Below are positions 41,354 to 50,651 of a DNA stretch of 64,000 nt, piece by piece. The notes under the pieces are model-generated. The model did no database searches. It was not told the DNA's origin and saw only the letters and a list, made by a program, of their open reading frames with translations. A program made the position numbers and the translations under genes. Location of the stretch: assembly GCF_022695595.1 (NCBI RefSeq), contig NZ_CP074380.1:6082001-6146000 (forward strand), read 5' to 3'. This DNA comes from Streptomyces sp. MST-110588 (GTDB taxonomy: Bacteria > Actinomycetota > Actinomycetes > Streptomycetales > Streptomycetaceae). Within the stretch, counting starts at the first letter, position 1; each line of letters starts with the position of its first letter.

Positions 41354-41380
41354 CGGCCACCGGAACCGTTCCGGTGGCCG
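41354..41380. terminator. Bidirectional hairpin between pullulanase and GNAT genes
   Basis: Perfect 12-bp arms CGGCCACCGGAA (41354-41365) and TTCCGGTGGCCG (41369-41380) with a 3-base loop between two convergent genes. Confidence 0.7.
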
Positions 41381-41409
41381 GGCGCGCCCCGGTGGCCGGG
41401 CGCGCGGGA

Positions 41410-41919
41410 CTACACCAGCCGCTTCTCCAGGAGGGTGACGCCGTACGTGCTCCCGTCCTTGCCTATCTTGTCGGTCAGCTCGCCCACGACCACGTAACCC
41501 GCGTCTTCGTAGTACGGACGCAGCCGCGGGTTGCCGGTTACGCAGTCCAGCCGGGCCACCTCCCGCCCCGCCTCGACGATCCGCTGCTCGGCCCGTGCCA
41601 GCATCGCCCGGCCGGTCCCCGCGGGCGCGTCCCCACGCGCCACCATCAGGCGGTGCACATACCCCGCCACCGGCGGCTGCGGTCCCCAGGCGGGCTCGTC
41701 CTCCCACCACAGTTCCCAGCCGCCGACCGTCCGCCCCGCCCGTTCGGCAAGCCATACCTCCCCCTCTTTCATCCGGGTCCGGAAGTGTTCCTCGTCCTTC
41801 TCGCCGGACTTCCACTGCTCGATCCCGTTGTCCCGCATCCAGCGGACCGCGCCCTCATAGAGTCCGACGAGTGCCGGCAGATCGTCGGTCCCGGCCGGCC
41901 GATAAGTGATCATGTCCAT
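41410..41919 (-). CDS. GNAT-family N-acetyltransferase
   Basis: A 169-aa protein of the GNAT fold: N-terminal MDMITYRPAGTDDLPALVGLYEGA, acetyl-CoA loop VARGDAPAGTGRAMLARAEQR (about residues 93-113, a variant of the Q/RxxGxG/A motif) and C-terminal NPRLRPYYEDAGYVVVGEL. The substrate cannot be told. It is convergent with the pullulanase gene. Confidence 0.88.
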   Translation of the reverse strand: MDMITYRPAGTDDLPALVGLYEGAVRWMRDNGIEQWKSGEKDEEHFRTRMKEGEVWLAERAGRTVGGWELWWEDEPAWGPQPPVAGYVHRLMVARGDAPAGTGRAMLARAEQRIVEAGREVARLDCVTGNPRLRPYYEDAGYVVVGELTDKIGKDGSTYGVTLLEKRLV

Positions 41920-41958
41920 GGGGCGCAGTATGCCGCGCCGGTTTCCGCGCCCGGTGGT

Positions 41959-42846
41959 TCAGTCCCACCAGAACGACCAGTAAGGACTGTTGACCAGCGT
42001 CTGTGCACGGTGGACGAGGCCCCCCGTCCCCTGCCACACGATGTCGGGGCAGAACGCGAAGTGCTCGATGGCCACCCGCAGCGCCTCCTCGGCCGTGCGG
42101 GGCGGGGCGGCGACCGACAGATGCAGTTTGCCCCGGCCCAGCCCCAGGACCCGTATGCCGAACCGCTCCTCCCAGGAGCGCAACACCGCCGAGTACGGCG
42201 CCATATCGTTGTCGTAGTTCACCGGGCCCGTCCAGCCGATGGCGGCGAGTACGTCGGCTCCCCGCGCCACCGGCACCAGCGCCGTACGCGGCGCCGTGAG
42301 CACCCCGTGGCCGATCAGCTCCGCCGTCACCTCCCCGGCCACCCGCTCCGGGTCCTCGCCGGTCCGCGCGGGTGCCGGGCCGGGCCAGGGCCCGTCGTCC
42401 GCACAGGCGTACTCCTCCCACCAGCCGGCGAGCACCTGCTCGGCGTCGAAGGCCGCCGGATCACCGCAGGCGCCCGGCATCAGCTCCCATGCCCACCGGC
42501 CGTCGCGCATCCCCGCTCCGTCCGTCCCCTCCCACTCATGTGATCTGCCCCGGTCCAGCAGCACCGGATACAGACCGGCGCGATGCCACGGCTGCCCGGT
42601 GAGCCGTCCTTCGGCACACCACAGCAACGGCTCCGGCCACCGCCCGTCCACCGTGAGGTCGACGAGGGCTCCCGGCGGCAACTCCAGCCCGAGCGACCGG
42701 CCCGTGGGGTCCTCCCTCAGCTCCAGCACAGGCCGCTTCGCCGCCACCCGGCCCCACTCCCGGCCCTGCTGTCGCCCCTGTTCACGCCTGCGTTCCCGAC
42801 CCTGCTCCTGCGTCCGCACGTGTCCCCCCGATGCCGTCTGCACCAT
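41959..42846 (-). CDS. DUF4253-domain protein
   Basis: About 295 residues starting MVQTASGGHVRTQEQG at 42846; an upstream TTG start is unlikely. The C-terminal region WTGPVNYDNDMAPYSAVLRSWEERFG to YWSFWWD has the sequence of DUF4253 proteins, which are common and uncharacterised in Streptomyces. The N-terminal half (ELPPGALVDLTVDGRWPEPLLW) is not recognised. It lies 50 bases downstream of the TetR gene on the same strand. Confidence 0.75.
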   Translation of the reverse strand: MVQTASGGHVRTQEQGRERRREQGRQQGREWGRVAAKRPVLELREDPTGRSLGLELPPGALVDLTVDGRWPEPLLWCAEGRLTGQPWHRAGLYPVLLDRGRSHEWEGTDGAGMRDGRWAWELMPGACGDPAAFDAEQVLAGWWEEYACADDGPWPGPAPARTGEDPERVAGEVTAELIGHGVLTAPRTALVPVARGADVLAAIGWTGPVNYDNDMAPYSAVLRSWEERFGIRVLGLGRGKLHLSVAAPPRTAEEALRVAIEHFAFCPDIVWQGTGGLVHRAQTLVNSPYWSFWWD

Positions 42847-42896
42847 CACTTCCACGACGGTAGAGGCAGGGTCTGACAATCGGGCTCCGTCGCAGG

Positions 42897-43625
42897 TCAG
42901 GGGGATGGTTGCGGGGCCAGCGCGAGCAGCCGGGCGACCAGGTCGGCGAACGGTCCGTCGGCCGGCTCGTCCGTGAGCATCCGGCGCAGCACGGCCGCCA
43001 CGTCCTCGTCGTAGGCCGCGCTCACCGCCGCCAGCGCAGCGAAGTCGTGCACCAACTGCCGCTCCAGTTCATCACGCGGGATGCGCCGGCCGTCCAGCCA
43101 GATCAGCGCCGTGGTCTCGGCGAGGGAGATCCACGACCGGACGACCAGTTCCATCCGCGGGGGCGCGGAGACGATGCCGAGGTGGGAGACGATCTGCTCG
43201 TACGCGGCCTGCCGCACCCCGTCGATCATGGCGCTGGTACGGCTCACGGCGGCGGCCGGAGCGTTCCTTCCCATCGGGATCCCGGGGCCGCCGCGCATCA
43301 GGGCGGAGAACCCCGGCCCGTACTCGTCGACGAAGTCGAAGAACCGCTGCATGACCCGCAACAGCCGTCTGCCCAGCGGACCTTCGTGAGGCTCGACGAA
43401 CCGGCCGGCCAATTCGTCGGCGGCGCGCCGCAGCGCCGCCTCGTACAGGCTCTGCTTGCCCGGGAAGTAGTGGTAGACCAGCGGTCGCGAGATGCCGGCA
43501 GCCTCCGCGATCTCATCGATCGACACGTCTTGGGGGGAGCGGTGGCTGAAGAGGTCGAGGGCGACCGCGATGAGCTGTTCGCGGCGTTCCTCCACACCCA
43601 TCCTGCGGCGCCCCCCGGTCTTCAT
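42897..43625 (-). CDS. TetR-family transcriptional regulator
   Basis: A 242-aa regulator. The N-terminal helix-turn-helix is LIAVALDLFSHRSPQDVSIDEIAEAAGISRPLVYHYFPGKQSLYEAAL (residues about 16-62). The C-terminal ligand domain contains ELVVRSWISLAETTALIWLDGR. The DUF4253 gene directly follows. The ligand and target are unknown. Confidence 0.92.
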   Translation of the reverse strand: MKTGGRRRMGVEERREQLIAVALDLFSHRSPQDVSIDEIAEAAGISRPLVYHYFPGKQSLYEAALRRAADELAGRFVEPHEGPLGRRLLRVMQRFFDFVDEYGPGFSALMRGGPGIPMGRNAPAAAVSRTSAMIDGVRQAAYEQIVSHLGIVSAPPRMELVVRSWISLAETTALIWLDGRRIPRDELERQLVHDFAALAAVSAAYDEDVAAVLRRMLTDEPADGPFADLVARLLALAPQPSP

Positions 43626-43756
43626 GGAAACACCCTAACGACCGGGGCAGCACATGGGTACGCGGCAAGTCCAGGACGAGCCGTTCCGCAGACCGCCGTT
43701 CCGGAACGAGCTGTTCCGGGGGGGGCGAGCCGTTCCCGGGCCGGGCGGCACACGCT

Positions 43757-43782
43757 GAGGGGGCCGGTCACCCGGCCCCCTC
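43757..43782 (-). terminator. Strong hairpin after the 688-aa membrane protein gene
   Basis: Perfect 11-bp arms GAGGGGGCCGG (43757-43767) and CCGGCCCCCTC (43772-43782) with a TCAC loop, 58 bases beyond the stop of the minus-strand gene at 43841. Confidence 0.75.
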
Positions 43783-43840
43783 ATCTGCTGCCCGCGGCTC
43801 GCCCCCGTCAGTCCCGCGGCCCGCCGTGGCCTGCCTTCCG

Positions 43841-45907
43841 TCAGTGCAGCGCCGCCAGCCGCTTCCCGTTCTTCAGGCGGCCCTGCAACTCCGCGTGGAC
43901 GCCAGGCTTGGCCGGTACGGCCAGCAGCCGGCTCCGCGACTGGCCCTTGACGCCGCCGGAGGCGCTGATCCGCGACACCTGCGGGCTGCCCGCCGCCAGC
44001 AGCCACCACTTGTGGTCCGCAGACCTCCACAGCACACCCGCCAGTGCCCGCGGATCGCGCTCCCCGCAGGCCGCGCCGTCCTCGGAACGCGCCACCACCG
44101 CACCCGGCGCGAACGGCTGCGCCGCACCCGGCGCCCCTGCCTTTGCCCCTGGCCGCGCTCCGGCCGGCCTGCGCGGCGCCGACGCCCCGGCCGGCTTGCC
44201 CGCCGGCTTCCGAGGCGGCGTCTGGATCTGCGCCAGCGCCCGGCTGCCCCGGTCGCGCCAGGTCTCGACACGGGTGCACACCCACGCCGCCCGCCCGGCG
44301 CCCCCGGGAAGCGACTGCTGGGCGAACGTCCAGTCGTTGACCTCCCGTACGCCCTGGCCGCGCATCGTCGCCAGGTGGCAGGCCGTACGCGCCCAGGCCG
44401 TCCGGGCCTCGGCGCTGCGCACGTCACGCGCCTTGCCGGGCTCGCCGTAGGTGAGCCGTACCGCGGTGAGTTCACCGAGGTCGGTGAGCAGATGGCCGTC
44501 CATCCGCAGGGCCGGCCAGGAGTCGCAGTTCTTGGCCGCGGCGGGGGAGGGGACCGGGTCCGTCATGCCGTCCTTGCCGACGTGCAGCGGCAGGCCCTGC
44601 CCGGCCGGCTTGAGCAGGTCGGTCATCGTGACACCCTTGACCCAAGGAGCCGTCAGGTAGCGCACGTTGCCGTCCGTACGGCCGAGCACCAGCGCGCCGG
44701 AGGAGTCGGCGTCGGCGCTGTCCGTACGGGCGAAGTCCAGCGCCGCGCCGATGTCGCCGTCCCGGCCGCTGTCGCCGTCCGCCGCCTCCGCGTAGCGCAC
44801 CACCCGCAGCCCGTCGTACAGGAGCACCACCGCGGCCCGGTCCACCACGCCCGCGAAGAGCAACTGCGCGGGCCCGGCCGCCGGCCCCGGGGCGGTGCCC
44901 GGAGCGGCCGAGACCTGCACGCCCGTACCGGGCCTGGCCCACACCGCCAGCGCCCGCCGCAGCAGTTCCTTGTCCCCGGCCCGGTCGCCGCGCACCGGCC
45001 AGGTCGAGAAGTCCCGCCGCGTCGACTTCAGCCAGGCCCCGGGCGCGGCGGCGGACAGCCGGGCCGGGTCCAGGGCCGCCTGCGCGGCGGAATTCTGGGC
45101 GTAGGGGGGCGCGGCGGCCCCGTCGGGCCCCCAGCCGTCGCCCGGCAGCCCCAGCAGCGCCCCGCACACCAGCACCGCGGCGCCCGCCGCCAGTGCGGCC
45201 CGGCCGTGCTGGCGGCGTCGCAGCAGGTCCGTCGGCCGGGCCAGCAGCGAACAGGGGTCGAACTCGGCGGATTCCAGCAGCGACCGGTCCTTGGTCCCGG
45301 CCGGCGGCGTGTGGCCGGCCGCCTCGGCGACCGCCTCCCGGGTGTCCTCGACCCCGGCGGCCTCCAGAGCCGCCCGTGTGTCCTTCTCGTCCAGCCGCTC
45401 CAGCTCACGCAGGACGAACGCCGCGCGCCCCGGCCCGGACAGTCCGGACAGGGTGCGGTCCAGGACCAGTTCGTCCGCGCCGCCGGAGCGCGGGAACAGC
45501 CGCAGCCCCCACACCTGCGGGAGCACCGGCGGCAACGGGGCGAGCGGCAGCCCGCGCCGCACCATGGACAGCCGCCACCAGGGCCGCTCGGCGGTCAGCG
45601 CGGACCGCAGCACCCGGGCCCGCACAAAGGCGTATACGGGGTCGGACGTCTGCTGGGAGTCCTCCCCGCACAGCGGCAGGCCGGGCCCCCGCGTCGTCGT
45701 ACGCCGCCGCGGCAGGGAGCGCTGGACGACCGCGTGGGCCCGCAGCACCCGCCGGTTGCGGCCCGGTTCCGGTGACAGGACGAGATAGGCCAGACGCACC
45801 AACCGGGGATAGTGGTCGATGAGCGCCGCCTCGGCCTGCTCGACGTCGATCACATCGACGGGACAGGGGCGTTCCGGACGGGGGGCTGTTGCCTGCTGCT
45901 GCTCCAC
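43841..45907 (-). CDS. Large membrane protein with sigma-factor-like N-terminus
   Basis: A 688-aa protein starting with GTG at 45907. Residues about 20-210 are helical and recall sigma-70 region 2/4-type sequences (ALIDHYPRLVRLAYLVL, GPGRAAFVLRELERLDEKDTRAALEAAG). One membrane helix follows (ALAAGAAVLVCGALLGLPG, about 235-253). The outer part of about 430 residues is beta-rich with paired cysteines (NCDSW, TACHL, WVCTR, AACGE) and Pro/Ala-rich linkers. Similar proteins are widespread in Streptomyces with no known function. It may be a membrane-tethered regulator. Confidence 0.7.
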   Translation of the reverse strand: MEQQQATAPRPERPCPVDVIDVEQAEAALIDHYPRLVRLAYLVLSPEPGRNRRVLRAHAVVQRSLPRRRTTTRGPGLPLCGEDSQQTSDPVYAFVRARVLRSALTAERPWWRLSMVRRGLPLAPLPPVLPQVWGLRLFPRSGGADELVLDRTLSGLSGPGRAAFVLRELERLDEKDTRAALEAAGVEDTREAVAEAAGHTPPAGTKDRSLLESAEFDPCSLLARPTDLLRRRQHGRAALAAGAAVLVCGALLGLPGDGWGPDGAAAPPYAQNSAAQAALDPARLSAAAPGAWLKSTRRDFSTWPVRGDRAGDKELLRRALAVWARPGTGVQVSAAPGTAPGPAAGPAQLLFAGVVDRAAVVLLYDGLRVVRYAEAADGDSGRDGDIGAALDFARTDSADADSSGALVLGRTDGNVRYLTAPWVKGVTMTDLLKPAGQGLPLHVGKDGMTDPVPSPAAAKNCDSWPALRMDGHLLTDLGELTAVRLTYGEPGKARDVRSAEARTAWARTACHLATMRGQGVREVNDWTFAQQSLPGGAGRAAWVCTRVETWRDRGSRALAQIQTPPRKPAGKPAGASAPRRPAGARPGAKAGAPGAAQPFAPGAVVARSEDGAACGERDPRALAGVLWRSADHKWWLLAAGSPQVSRISASGGVKGQSRSRLLAVPAKPGVHAELQGRLKNGKRLAALH

Positions 45908-45960
45908 GTTCGATGGAACGAGTGAACACCGCGTAGGTCACCGGCTCCCACCCGGTCGGC

Positions 45961-46191
45961 TCACCGGTCCAGGTCGAACTCCCCGTCCCGCGCGCCGAGC
46001 ACGAACGCGCGCCACTCGGCCTCGGTGTAACGCAGCACGACATCGGGCTCCTTGGAGTTCCGCATGGCCACCGCCCCGCGCTCCAGGAACGCGATCTCCA
46101 CGGCCTCCTCGGATTCGCCGGGGGCGCGCTGCCAGGTGGCGTCGGAGATGTCGAGGGCGTACAGCCACTCCTTGTCGGTTGCGGCACTCAT
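45961..46191 (-). CDS. DUF397-domain protein
   Basis: A 76-aa protein MSAATDKEWLYALDISDATWQ with the conserved ending EAEWRAFVLGARDGEFDL typical of DUF397. These small proteins usually pair with an XRE regulator in Streptomyces (BldB/WhiJ-type systems), but no partner is adjacent here. Confidence 0.88.
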   Translation of the reverse strand: MSAATDKEWLYALDISDATWQRAPGESEEAVEIAFLERGAVAMRNSKEPDVVLRYTEAEWRAFVLGARDGEFDLDR

Positions 46192-46412
46192 ACGGTGAAC
46201 TCCTCGCTCGCGGTCCGTCCGGGTCAGCGTACGCCGTGGTCAGGTCGGCTTCCACCGGCTCGGGAGATCCGTACGGCCCCCGGGGCGCCCGGAGTTGGCG
46301 GGAACGGGCCGGGTGGCGGGATGAGGCCGCAGCCGCCGGATGGAGCATGTGTACGGGCGCGCGCCCCCGCACGCACCGATGCGCCGCCCGGCCGCGAGCC
46401 CCCCGGGAACGG

Positions 46413-47123
46413 TCAGCTCTGATCGCTCCGGTAGCCCCGCTCTCCCCGCTCTCCTCGTTCTCCCCGGTTCCCTCGGTCCCCCCGGTCCAGATAGGCCAGC
46501 ACGGCCAGCACCCGCCGGTTGTCGTCGTCGGACGGCGGAAGGTCCAGCTTCGCGAAGATGTTGGAGGTGTGCTTGGCGACGGCCCGCTCCGTGATGACCA
46601 GCTTCGCGGCGATGGCCGTATTGGACCGGCCCTGGGCCACCAGCTCCATCACCTCCACCTCACGCGGCGTCAGCCGCGCCATCGGCCGGTCCTGCGCCCG
46701 GCGGGAGAGCAACTGGGAGATGACCTCGGGGTCCATGGCCGTACCGCCGCCGGCCACCCGCCGTACCGCGTCGATGAACTGCTCGGCGTCGAAGACCCGG
46801 TCCTTGAGCAGGTACCCGACCCCGCCGCTGCCGTCGGCCAGCAGTTCGCGCGCGTACAACTGCTCCACGTGCTGGGACAGGACGAGCACCGGCAGGCCGG
46901 GCCGGGCGCGGCGGGCGGCCAGCGCGCACTGCAGCCCCTCGTCCGTGAAGGACGGCGGCAGCCGGACGTCCACGATCGCCACGTCGGGCCGCTGCTCCTC
47001 CAGCGCCCGGGTCAGGTCCGGACCGTTGTCGACGGCCGCGGCCATCTCGAAGCCGAACGCTTCCAGCATCCGGACCAGTCCGTCTCTCAGGAGGAAGAGG
47101 TCTTCGGCGAGGACGACGCGCAC
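46413..47123 (-). CDS. NarL/FixJ-type response regulator
   Basis: A 236-aa regulator starting with GTG at 47123 (VRVVLAEDLFLLRDGLVRMLE). The receiver domain carries the phospho-acceptor Asp in AIVDVRLPPSF (about residue 53). The LuxR-type helix-turn-helix is ARLTPREVEVMELVAQGRSNTAIAAKLVITERAVAKHTSNIFAKLDL (about 155-201). The tail has GERGERGERG repeats. It overlaps the kinase gene by 37 bases. Confidence 0.93.
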   Translation of the reverse strand: MRVVLAEDLFLLRDGLVRMLEAFGFEMAAAVDNGPDLTRALEEQRPDVAIVDVRLPPSFTDEGLQCALAARRARPGLPVLVLSQHVEQLYARELLADGSGGVGYLLKDRVFDAEQFIDAVRRVAGGGTAMDPEVISQLLSRRAQDRPMARLTPREVEVMELVAQGRSNTAIAAKLVITERAVAKHTSNIFAKLDLPPSDDDNRRVLAVLAYLDRGDRGNRGERGERGERGYRSDQS

Positions 47124-48355
47124 GGAATCTCCAACGTGACAAGAGTGGGGCCGCCCGCCGGGCTGCTGACGGCGACGATGCCGTCGAATGTACCCAGTCG
47201 CCGTTCCAGGCCGCGCAGCCCGGACCCCTTGGCCGGGTCCGCACCGCCCCGCCCGTCGTCCGTGACGGCGATCCGCAGGGCGCCCCCGGCGTAACGGACG
47301 TCCACCCATACGCGGTCGGCGCCCGCGTGCTTGGCGGCGTTGGTCAGCAGTTCGCTGACCGCGAAGTACGCGGCCGACTCCACCGGTGCCGCGAGCCGGC
47401 CCGGCAGCTCCACCGTCACCTCCACCGGCAGTCCCGTGCGCAGCGCCAGCGCCCGTACGGCGTCCCCGAGCCCGCGCTCGGCCAGCACCGGCGGGTGGAT
47501 ACCGCGTACGAGGTCGCGCAGCTCCGTCAGCGCCTCGGCCGAGGACGCACGGGCCACGGCGAGCATCTGCTTGGCCTTGGCCGGGTCCTTCTCTATGAGT
47601 GCCTCGATCGTGCCCAGACTCATGCCCATCGCCACGAGCCGGGCCTGGGCGCCGTCGTGCAGATCGCGTTCGATACGGCGCAGTTCGGCCGCCGAGGCGT
47701 CCACCGCGTCGTGCCGGGTCTCGGTCAGCCGCGCCACCCGCTCGGCCAGCTCGGCCTTCGGCGGGGTGAGGAAGGCGGCACAGAACCGGAGATGGGCCCG
47801 GAGCAGAGCGGGGTTGACGAACAGCGCCAGGACGAAGAAGCCGACGGCCAGCGGAGGCATGAACGGAACGGTTTCGTCGGAGGCCGGCAAGAACGCGTAC
47901 CAGTACCCGTGGAGTTCCACGCCCGACCAGAAGAGCACCGGCATGACCAGGCCCTCGACGGAGTACACCAGCAGTGCGGCCGGCAGCAGCGCCAGCACGC
48001 AGCCCGCCGTCATGTCGAGCAGCAGCCACAGCAGCTCACGCCAGGTCGCCGGGTCCCGCAGCAGGGCGCCGTACCGCATGACCCGGCCCGCGAGGCCCCC
48101 CGGGAGATCCGGCGGGAGGGGGCGGTAGGCGGTGGGGACCCGGATGCCGGCCCACTCGTGGCACCACAGCCGGCGCTTGTGGGCGTAGCCGCGCGCCCAC
48201 TGGAGCACGACGGGGGTCGTCAGCACCCCCACGCCCAGCACCGACAGCTCGATCGAGACGACGGACAGGACGAACAGCACGGTCGATCCCACGAGCGAGA
48301 CGACGGCGAGCAGCAGCCCCCGTGCCCCGGCGACCAGTGTTCTGCGGACCCTCAT
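47087..48355 (-). CDS. Sensor histidine kinase (HisKA_3 type)
   Basis: A 422-aa kinase with four to five membrane helices in the first 185 residues and a short sensor region. The phosphorylated His is in RRIERDLHDGAQARLVAMG (about residue 237). The ATPase part has SELLTNAAKHAGADRVWV and TDDGRGGADPAKGSGLRGLERR. It is the partner of the response regulator that overlaps its 3' end. The signal is unknown. Confidence 0.92.
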   Translation of the reverse strand: MRVRRTLVAGARGLLLAVVSLVGSTVLFVLSVVSIELSVLGVGVLTTPVVLQWARGYAHKRRLWCHEWAGIRVPTAYRPLPPDLPGGLAGRVMRYGALLRDPATWRELLWLLLDMTAGCVLALLPAALLVYSVEGLVMPVLFWSGVELHGYWYAFLPASDETVPFMPPLAVGFFVLALFVNPALLRAHLRFCAAFLTPPKAELAERVARLTETRHDAVDASAAELRRIERDLHDGAQARLVAMGMSLGTIEALIEKDPAKAKQMLAVARASSAEALTELRDLVRGIHPPVLAERGLGDAVRALALRTGLPVEVTVELPGRLAAPVESAAYFAVSELLTNAAKHAGADRVWVDVRYAGGALRIAVTDDGRGGADPAKGSGLRGLERRLGTFDGIVAVSSPAGGPTLVTLEIPCASSSPKTSSS

Positions 48356-48557
48356 CCGTACGCTCCCTGCACGTCACGCGCCCGGACCTCGGGCACGGGA
48401 ACAGTCTGCCGGGTGGGGGAGGCCAGGTCATGGGGGGTGCCCCCCGACGGGAGGTGTAGCCGGCACCACCTCTTGTGGCCTCCCGGAACGTTCCTTGCCG
48501 CCTCGCGTCGTCATCGGCAGCCAACGGCCAAGGAGATGCCAAGGATGGAGAGCTTCT

Positions 48558-49520
48558 ATGAGCGCATCCGTGTCTGTGTCCGTATCTGTGTCCATGTCCG
48601 AGGCCGTAACTGCGTCGGGAGCCGTCCCCGCGTCGGGAGCCGTCCCCGCGTCGGCAGCCGTCCCCGCGTCCGGGGTCGCACGTACGACCGGAGCCGCAAA
48701 TGCGCCCGGAGTCGCACGTGAGTCGGGAACGGGGACGTACCGGGTCTCCCTGGCCGGCACCCCCGACGAGGTACGGGCCGCCCAGCGGCTGCGCCACCGC
48801 GTCTTCGGGGACGAGCTGGGCGCCGCCCTGCGCACCCCGCTCGCCGGTCACGACGTCGACGCCCTCGATGACCTCGCGGACCATCTGATCGTCACCGAAA
48901 CGGCGAGCGGCGACGTGGTCGGTACCTACCGGCTGCTGCCGCCCGGCCGCTGCCGGGCCCTGTACTCGGACGGGGAGTTCGACCTGTCCGCGCTGGACGT
49001 GCTGCGGCCCTCACTCATAGAGGCGGGGCGCTCGTGCGTCCACCCCGGACACCGGACCGGCTCGGTCATCAACCTGTTGTGGGCCGCCCTCGCCCGCTAC
49101 ACCCTGTTGTCCGGACACCGTTATCTCGCGGGCTGCGCCTCGGTCCCGCTGGGGGACGGCGGGCAGGCCGCGGCGCACGCCTGGGAACTGGGCCGCACGC
49201 GGTACGCCGCGCCCCCCGCGCTCCAGGTCACCCCGCGCCGTCCGTGGCGGCCGTCGGCCCTCGCGCCCGGCCGCCCGAGTGCGGCGCTGCTCCCTCCCTT
49301 GCTGCGCGGCTATCTGCGGATCGGCGCGTGGGTGTGCGGTGCGCCGGCGTACGATCCGGCGTTCGACGTCGCGGACTTCTTCGTCGTCCTGGACATGGAA
49401 CGGCTGAACGGCCGCTACCGCCGCTACTTCCTGGGCGACGAGCCTCCCGCGGGCGGCGCGGACCGGTCCGATGACGCACTCCGGCAGGACGGCGCGCGCC
49501 GCCCCGGGAACCGGCCATGA
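48558..49520 (+). CDS. OlsB-like ornithine N-acyltransferase / GNAT
   Basis: A 320-aa protein starting at the ATG at 48558 with GGAG 7 bases before it. The first 55 residues are Ser/Val/Ala-rich repeats (ASVSVSVSV, GAVPASGAVPAS). The domain from about residue 60 (LRHRVFGDELGA, DHLIVTETASGDVVGTYRLLPPG, EAGRSCVHPGHRTGSVINLLWAALARYTLLSGHRYLAGCASV) matches the hemolysin-type acyltransferases that add a 3-hydroxy-acyl chain to ornithine. It is coupled by ATGA to an acyltransferase, giving the OlsB-OlsA order of ornithine-lipid synthesis. Confidence 0.8.
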   Translation: MSASVSVSVSVSMSEAVTASGAVPASGAVPASAAVPASGVARTTGAANAPGVARESGTGTYRVSLAGTPDEVRAAQRLRHRVFGDELGAALRTPLAGHDVDALDDLADHLIVTETASGDVVGTYRLLPPGRCRALYSDGEFDLSALDVLRPSLIEAGRSCVHPGHRTGSVINLLWAALARYTLLSGHRYLAGCASVPLGDGGQAAAHAWELGRTRYAAPPALQVTPRRPWRPSALAPGRPSAALLPPLLRGYLRIGAWVCGAPAYDPAFDVADFFVVLDMERLNGRYRRYFLGDEPPAGGADRSDDALRQDGARRPGNRP

Positions 49521-50548
49521 GCGCGGCGAGCCTGTGGGACGTACGCTCCGGATGCACCGCGCGCTGCGCCGCGCACTCCGTACCGCGCGTACCGCTGGGG
49601 GAGTCCGTCCGCCGCTGCGCCGCGTTCGCACGGGTGGCCGGCCGGGCGCTGGCGGACGGCGGGCGGCTGGCCGAACCGGCGCGGCTGCGTGCGTACGCGG
49701 GAGAGCTGCTGCGGGCGATCGGGGTGCGGCTCGTCGTCGGCTGCCCTCCGGCCGCCGGGGATCCAACGGGTCCCGGCGGCCTCTTGGGCACCGGTATCCC
49801 CTCGCTCCGCGTGAACGGGCCGGAGGCGGTCGATAGCGGTGTGGCCGGTGGTGGTGCGCTCGGTGGCGGTGTGGCCGGTGGTGGTGCGCTCGGTGGCGGT
49901 GCGGTCGATAGCGGTGCGCTCGGCGAGGCGGCCGACCGGGCTGCCGGCGGGGTCCCTCGGCCCGGCACGCTGGTCGTCGCCAACCACATCTCCTGGCTGG
50001 ACGTCCTGGCCCTGCTCGCGGTCGAGCCGGTGACCGTGCTGGCCAAGCGCGAGGTGGCCGGCTGGCCGGTGGTCGGGGCCATGGCGGTACGGGCGGGCAC
50101 CTGCTTCATCGACCGAGCCGGCCCTCACCAACTTCCGCACGCCGTACGGGAAGTGGCCGCACTGCTGAGCTCCGGGCGCTCGGTGATGGCCTTTCCGCAG
50201 GCCACCACCTGGTGCTCCGCCTCGCACGGCACCTTCCGCAGGGCCACCTTCCAGGCCGCCGTCGACGCGGGCGCGCCCGTACGGCCGGTCACCCTCTCCT
50301 ATGAGCAGCGGGGGCTGCCTACTACGGTCGCCGGCTTCCTCGGCGACGAGACGTTCGTGTCTTCGCTGCGCCGGGTGGCCGCCGCGCGGGAGCTGACGGT
50401 GCGGGTGACGGTCCATCCGCCGCTGTGGCCGCTGCCCGGCGTCCACGACCGCCGTACGCTGGCGGCCCTGTCCCAGGAGGCCGTACTGGGCCGCCGGCCG
50501 GCCCTCCGGAACACGCCGCCGCACGCGCGGAACCCCCAGCGCTCATAG
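49517..50548 (+). CDS. PlsC/OlsA-like lyso-lipid acyltransferase
   Basis: A 343-aa protein with the acyltransferase HxxxxD box in VVANHISWLDVLALL (about residues 154-168) and a second motif FPQATTWCSASHGTFRRATFQAAVDAGAPVRPV that stands for the usual FPEGTxS block. It would acylate the lyso-ornithine lipid made by the preceding enzyme. A Gly/Ala-rich tandem insert of about 35 residues (VAGGGALGGG) before the catalytic part is encoded by a 30-bp repeat (49841-49900). The start overlaps the OlsB-like stop (ATGA). Confidence 0.82.
   Translation: MSAASLWDVRSGCTARCAAHSVPRVPLGESVRRCAAFARVAGRALADGGRLAEPARLRAYAGELLRAIGVRLVVGCPPAAGDPTGPGGLLGTGIPSLRVNGPEAVDSGVAGGGALGGGVAGGGALGGGAVDSGALGEAADRAAGGVPRPGTLVVANHISWLDVLALLAVEPVTVLAKREVAGWPVVGAMAVRAGTCFIDRAGPHQLPHAVREVAALLSSGRSVMAFPQATTWCSASHGTFRRATFQAAVDAGAPVRPVTLSYEQRGLPTTVAGFLGDETFVSSLRRVAAARELTVRVTVHPPLWPLPGVHDRRTLAALSQEAVLGRRPALRNTPPHARNPQRS
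49841..49900. repeat. 30-bp tandem duplication in the acyltransferase gene
   Basis: Two identical 30-bp units (49841-49870 and 49871-49900) encode a ten-residue Gly/Ala repeat, with partial units after it. Confidence 0.8.
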
Positions 50549-50651
50549 CACCGATATCACCCGCAGCGCTCCCCGTGCTCATAGCGCTCAAAGCACTCGT
50601 AGTGCTCATGAGCGGCCGGGTGCTTCTACAGCGCGTGCGGCAGCCGAAGCG

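Noticed and set aside
35228..41815. A 2195-codon minus-strand open frame
   Set aside because: It runs antisense to LacI, amylase, pullulanase and part of the GNAT gene. All of these have clear motifs. The frame is a codon-bias shadow with no domains.
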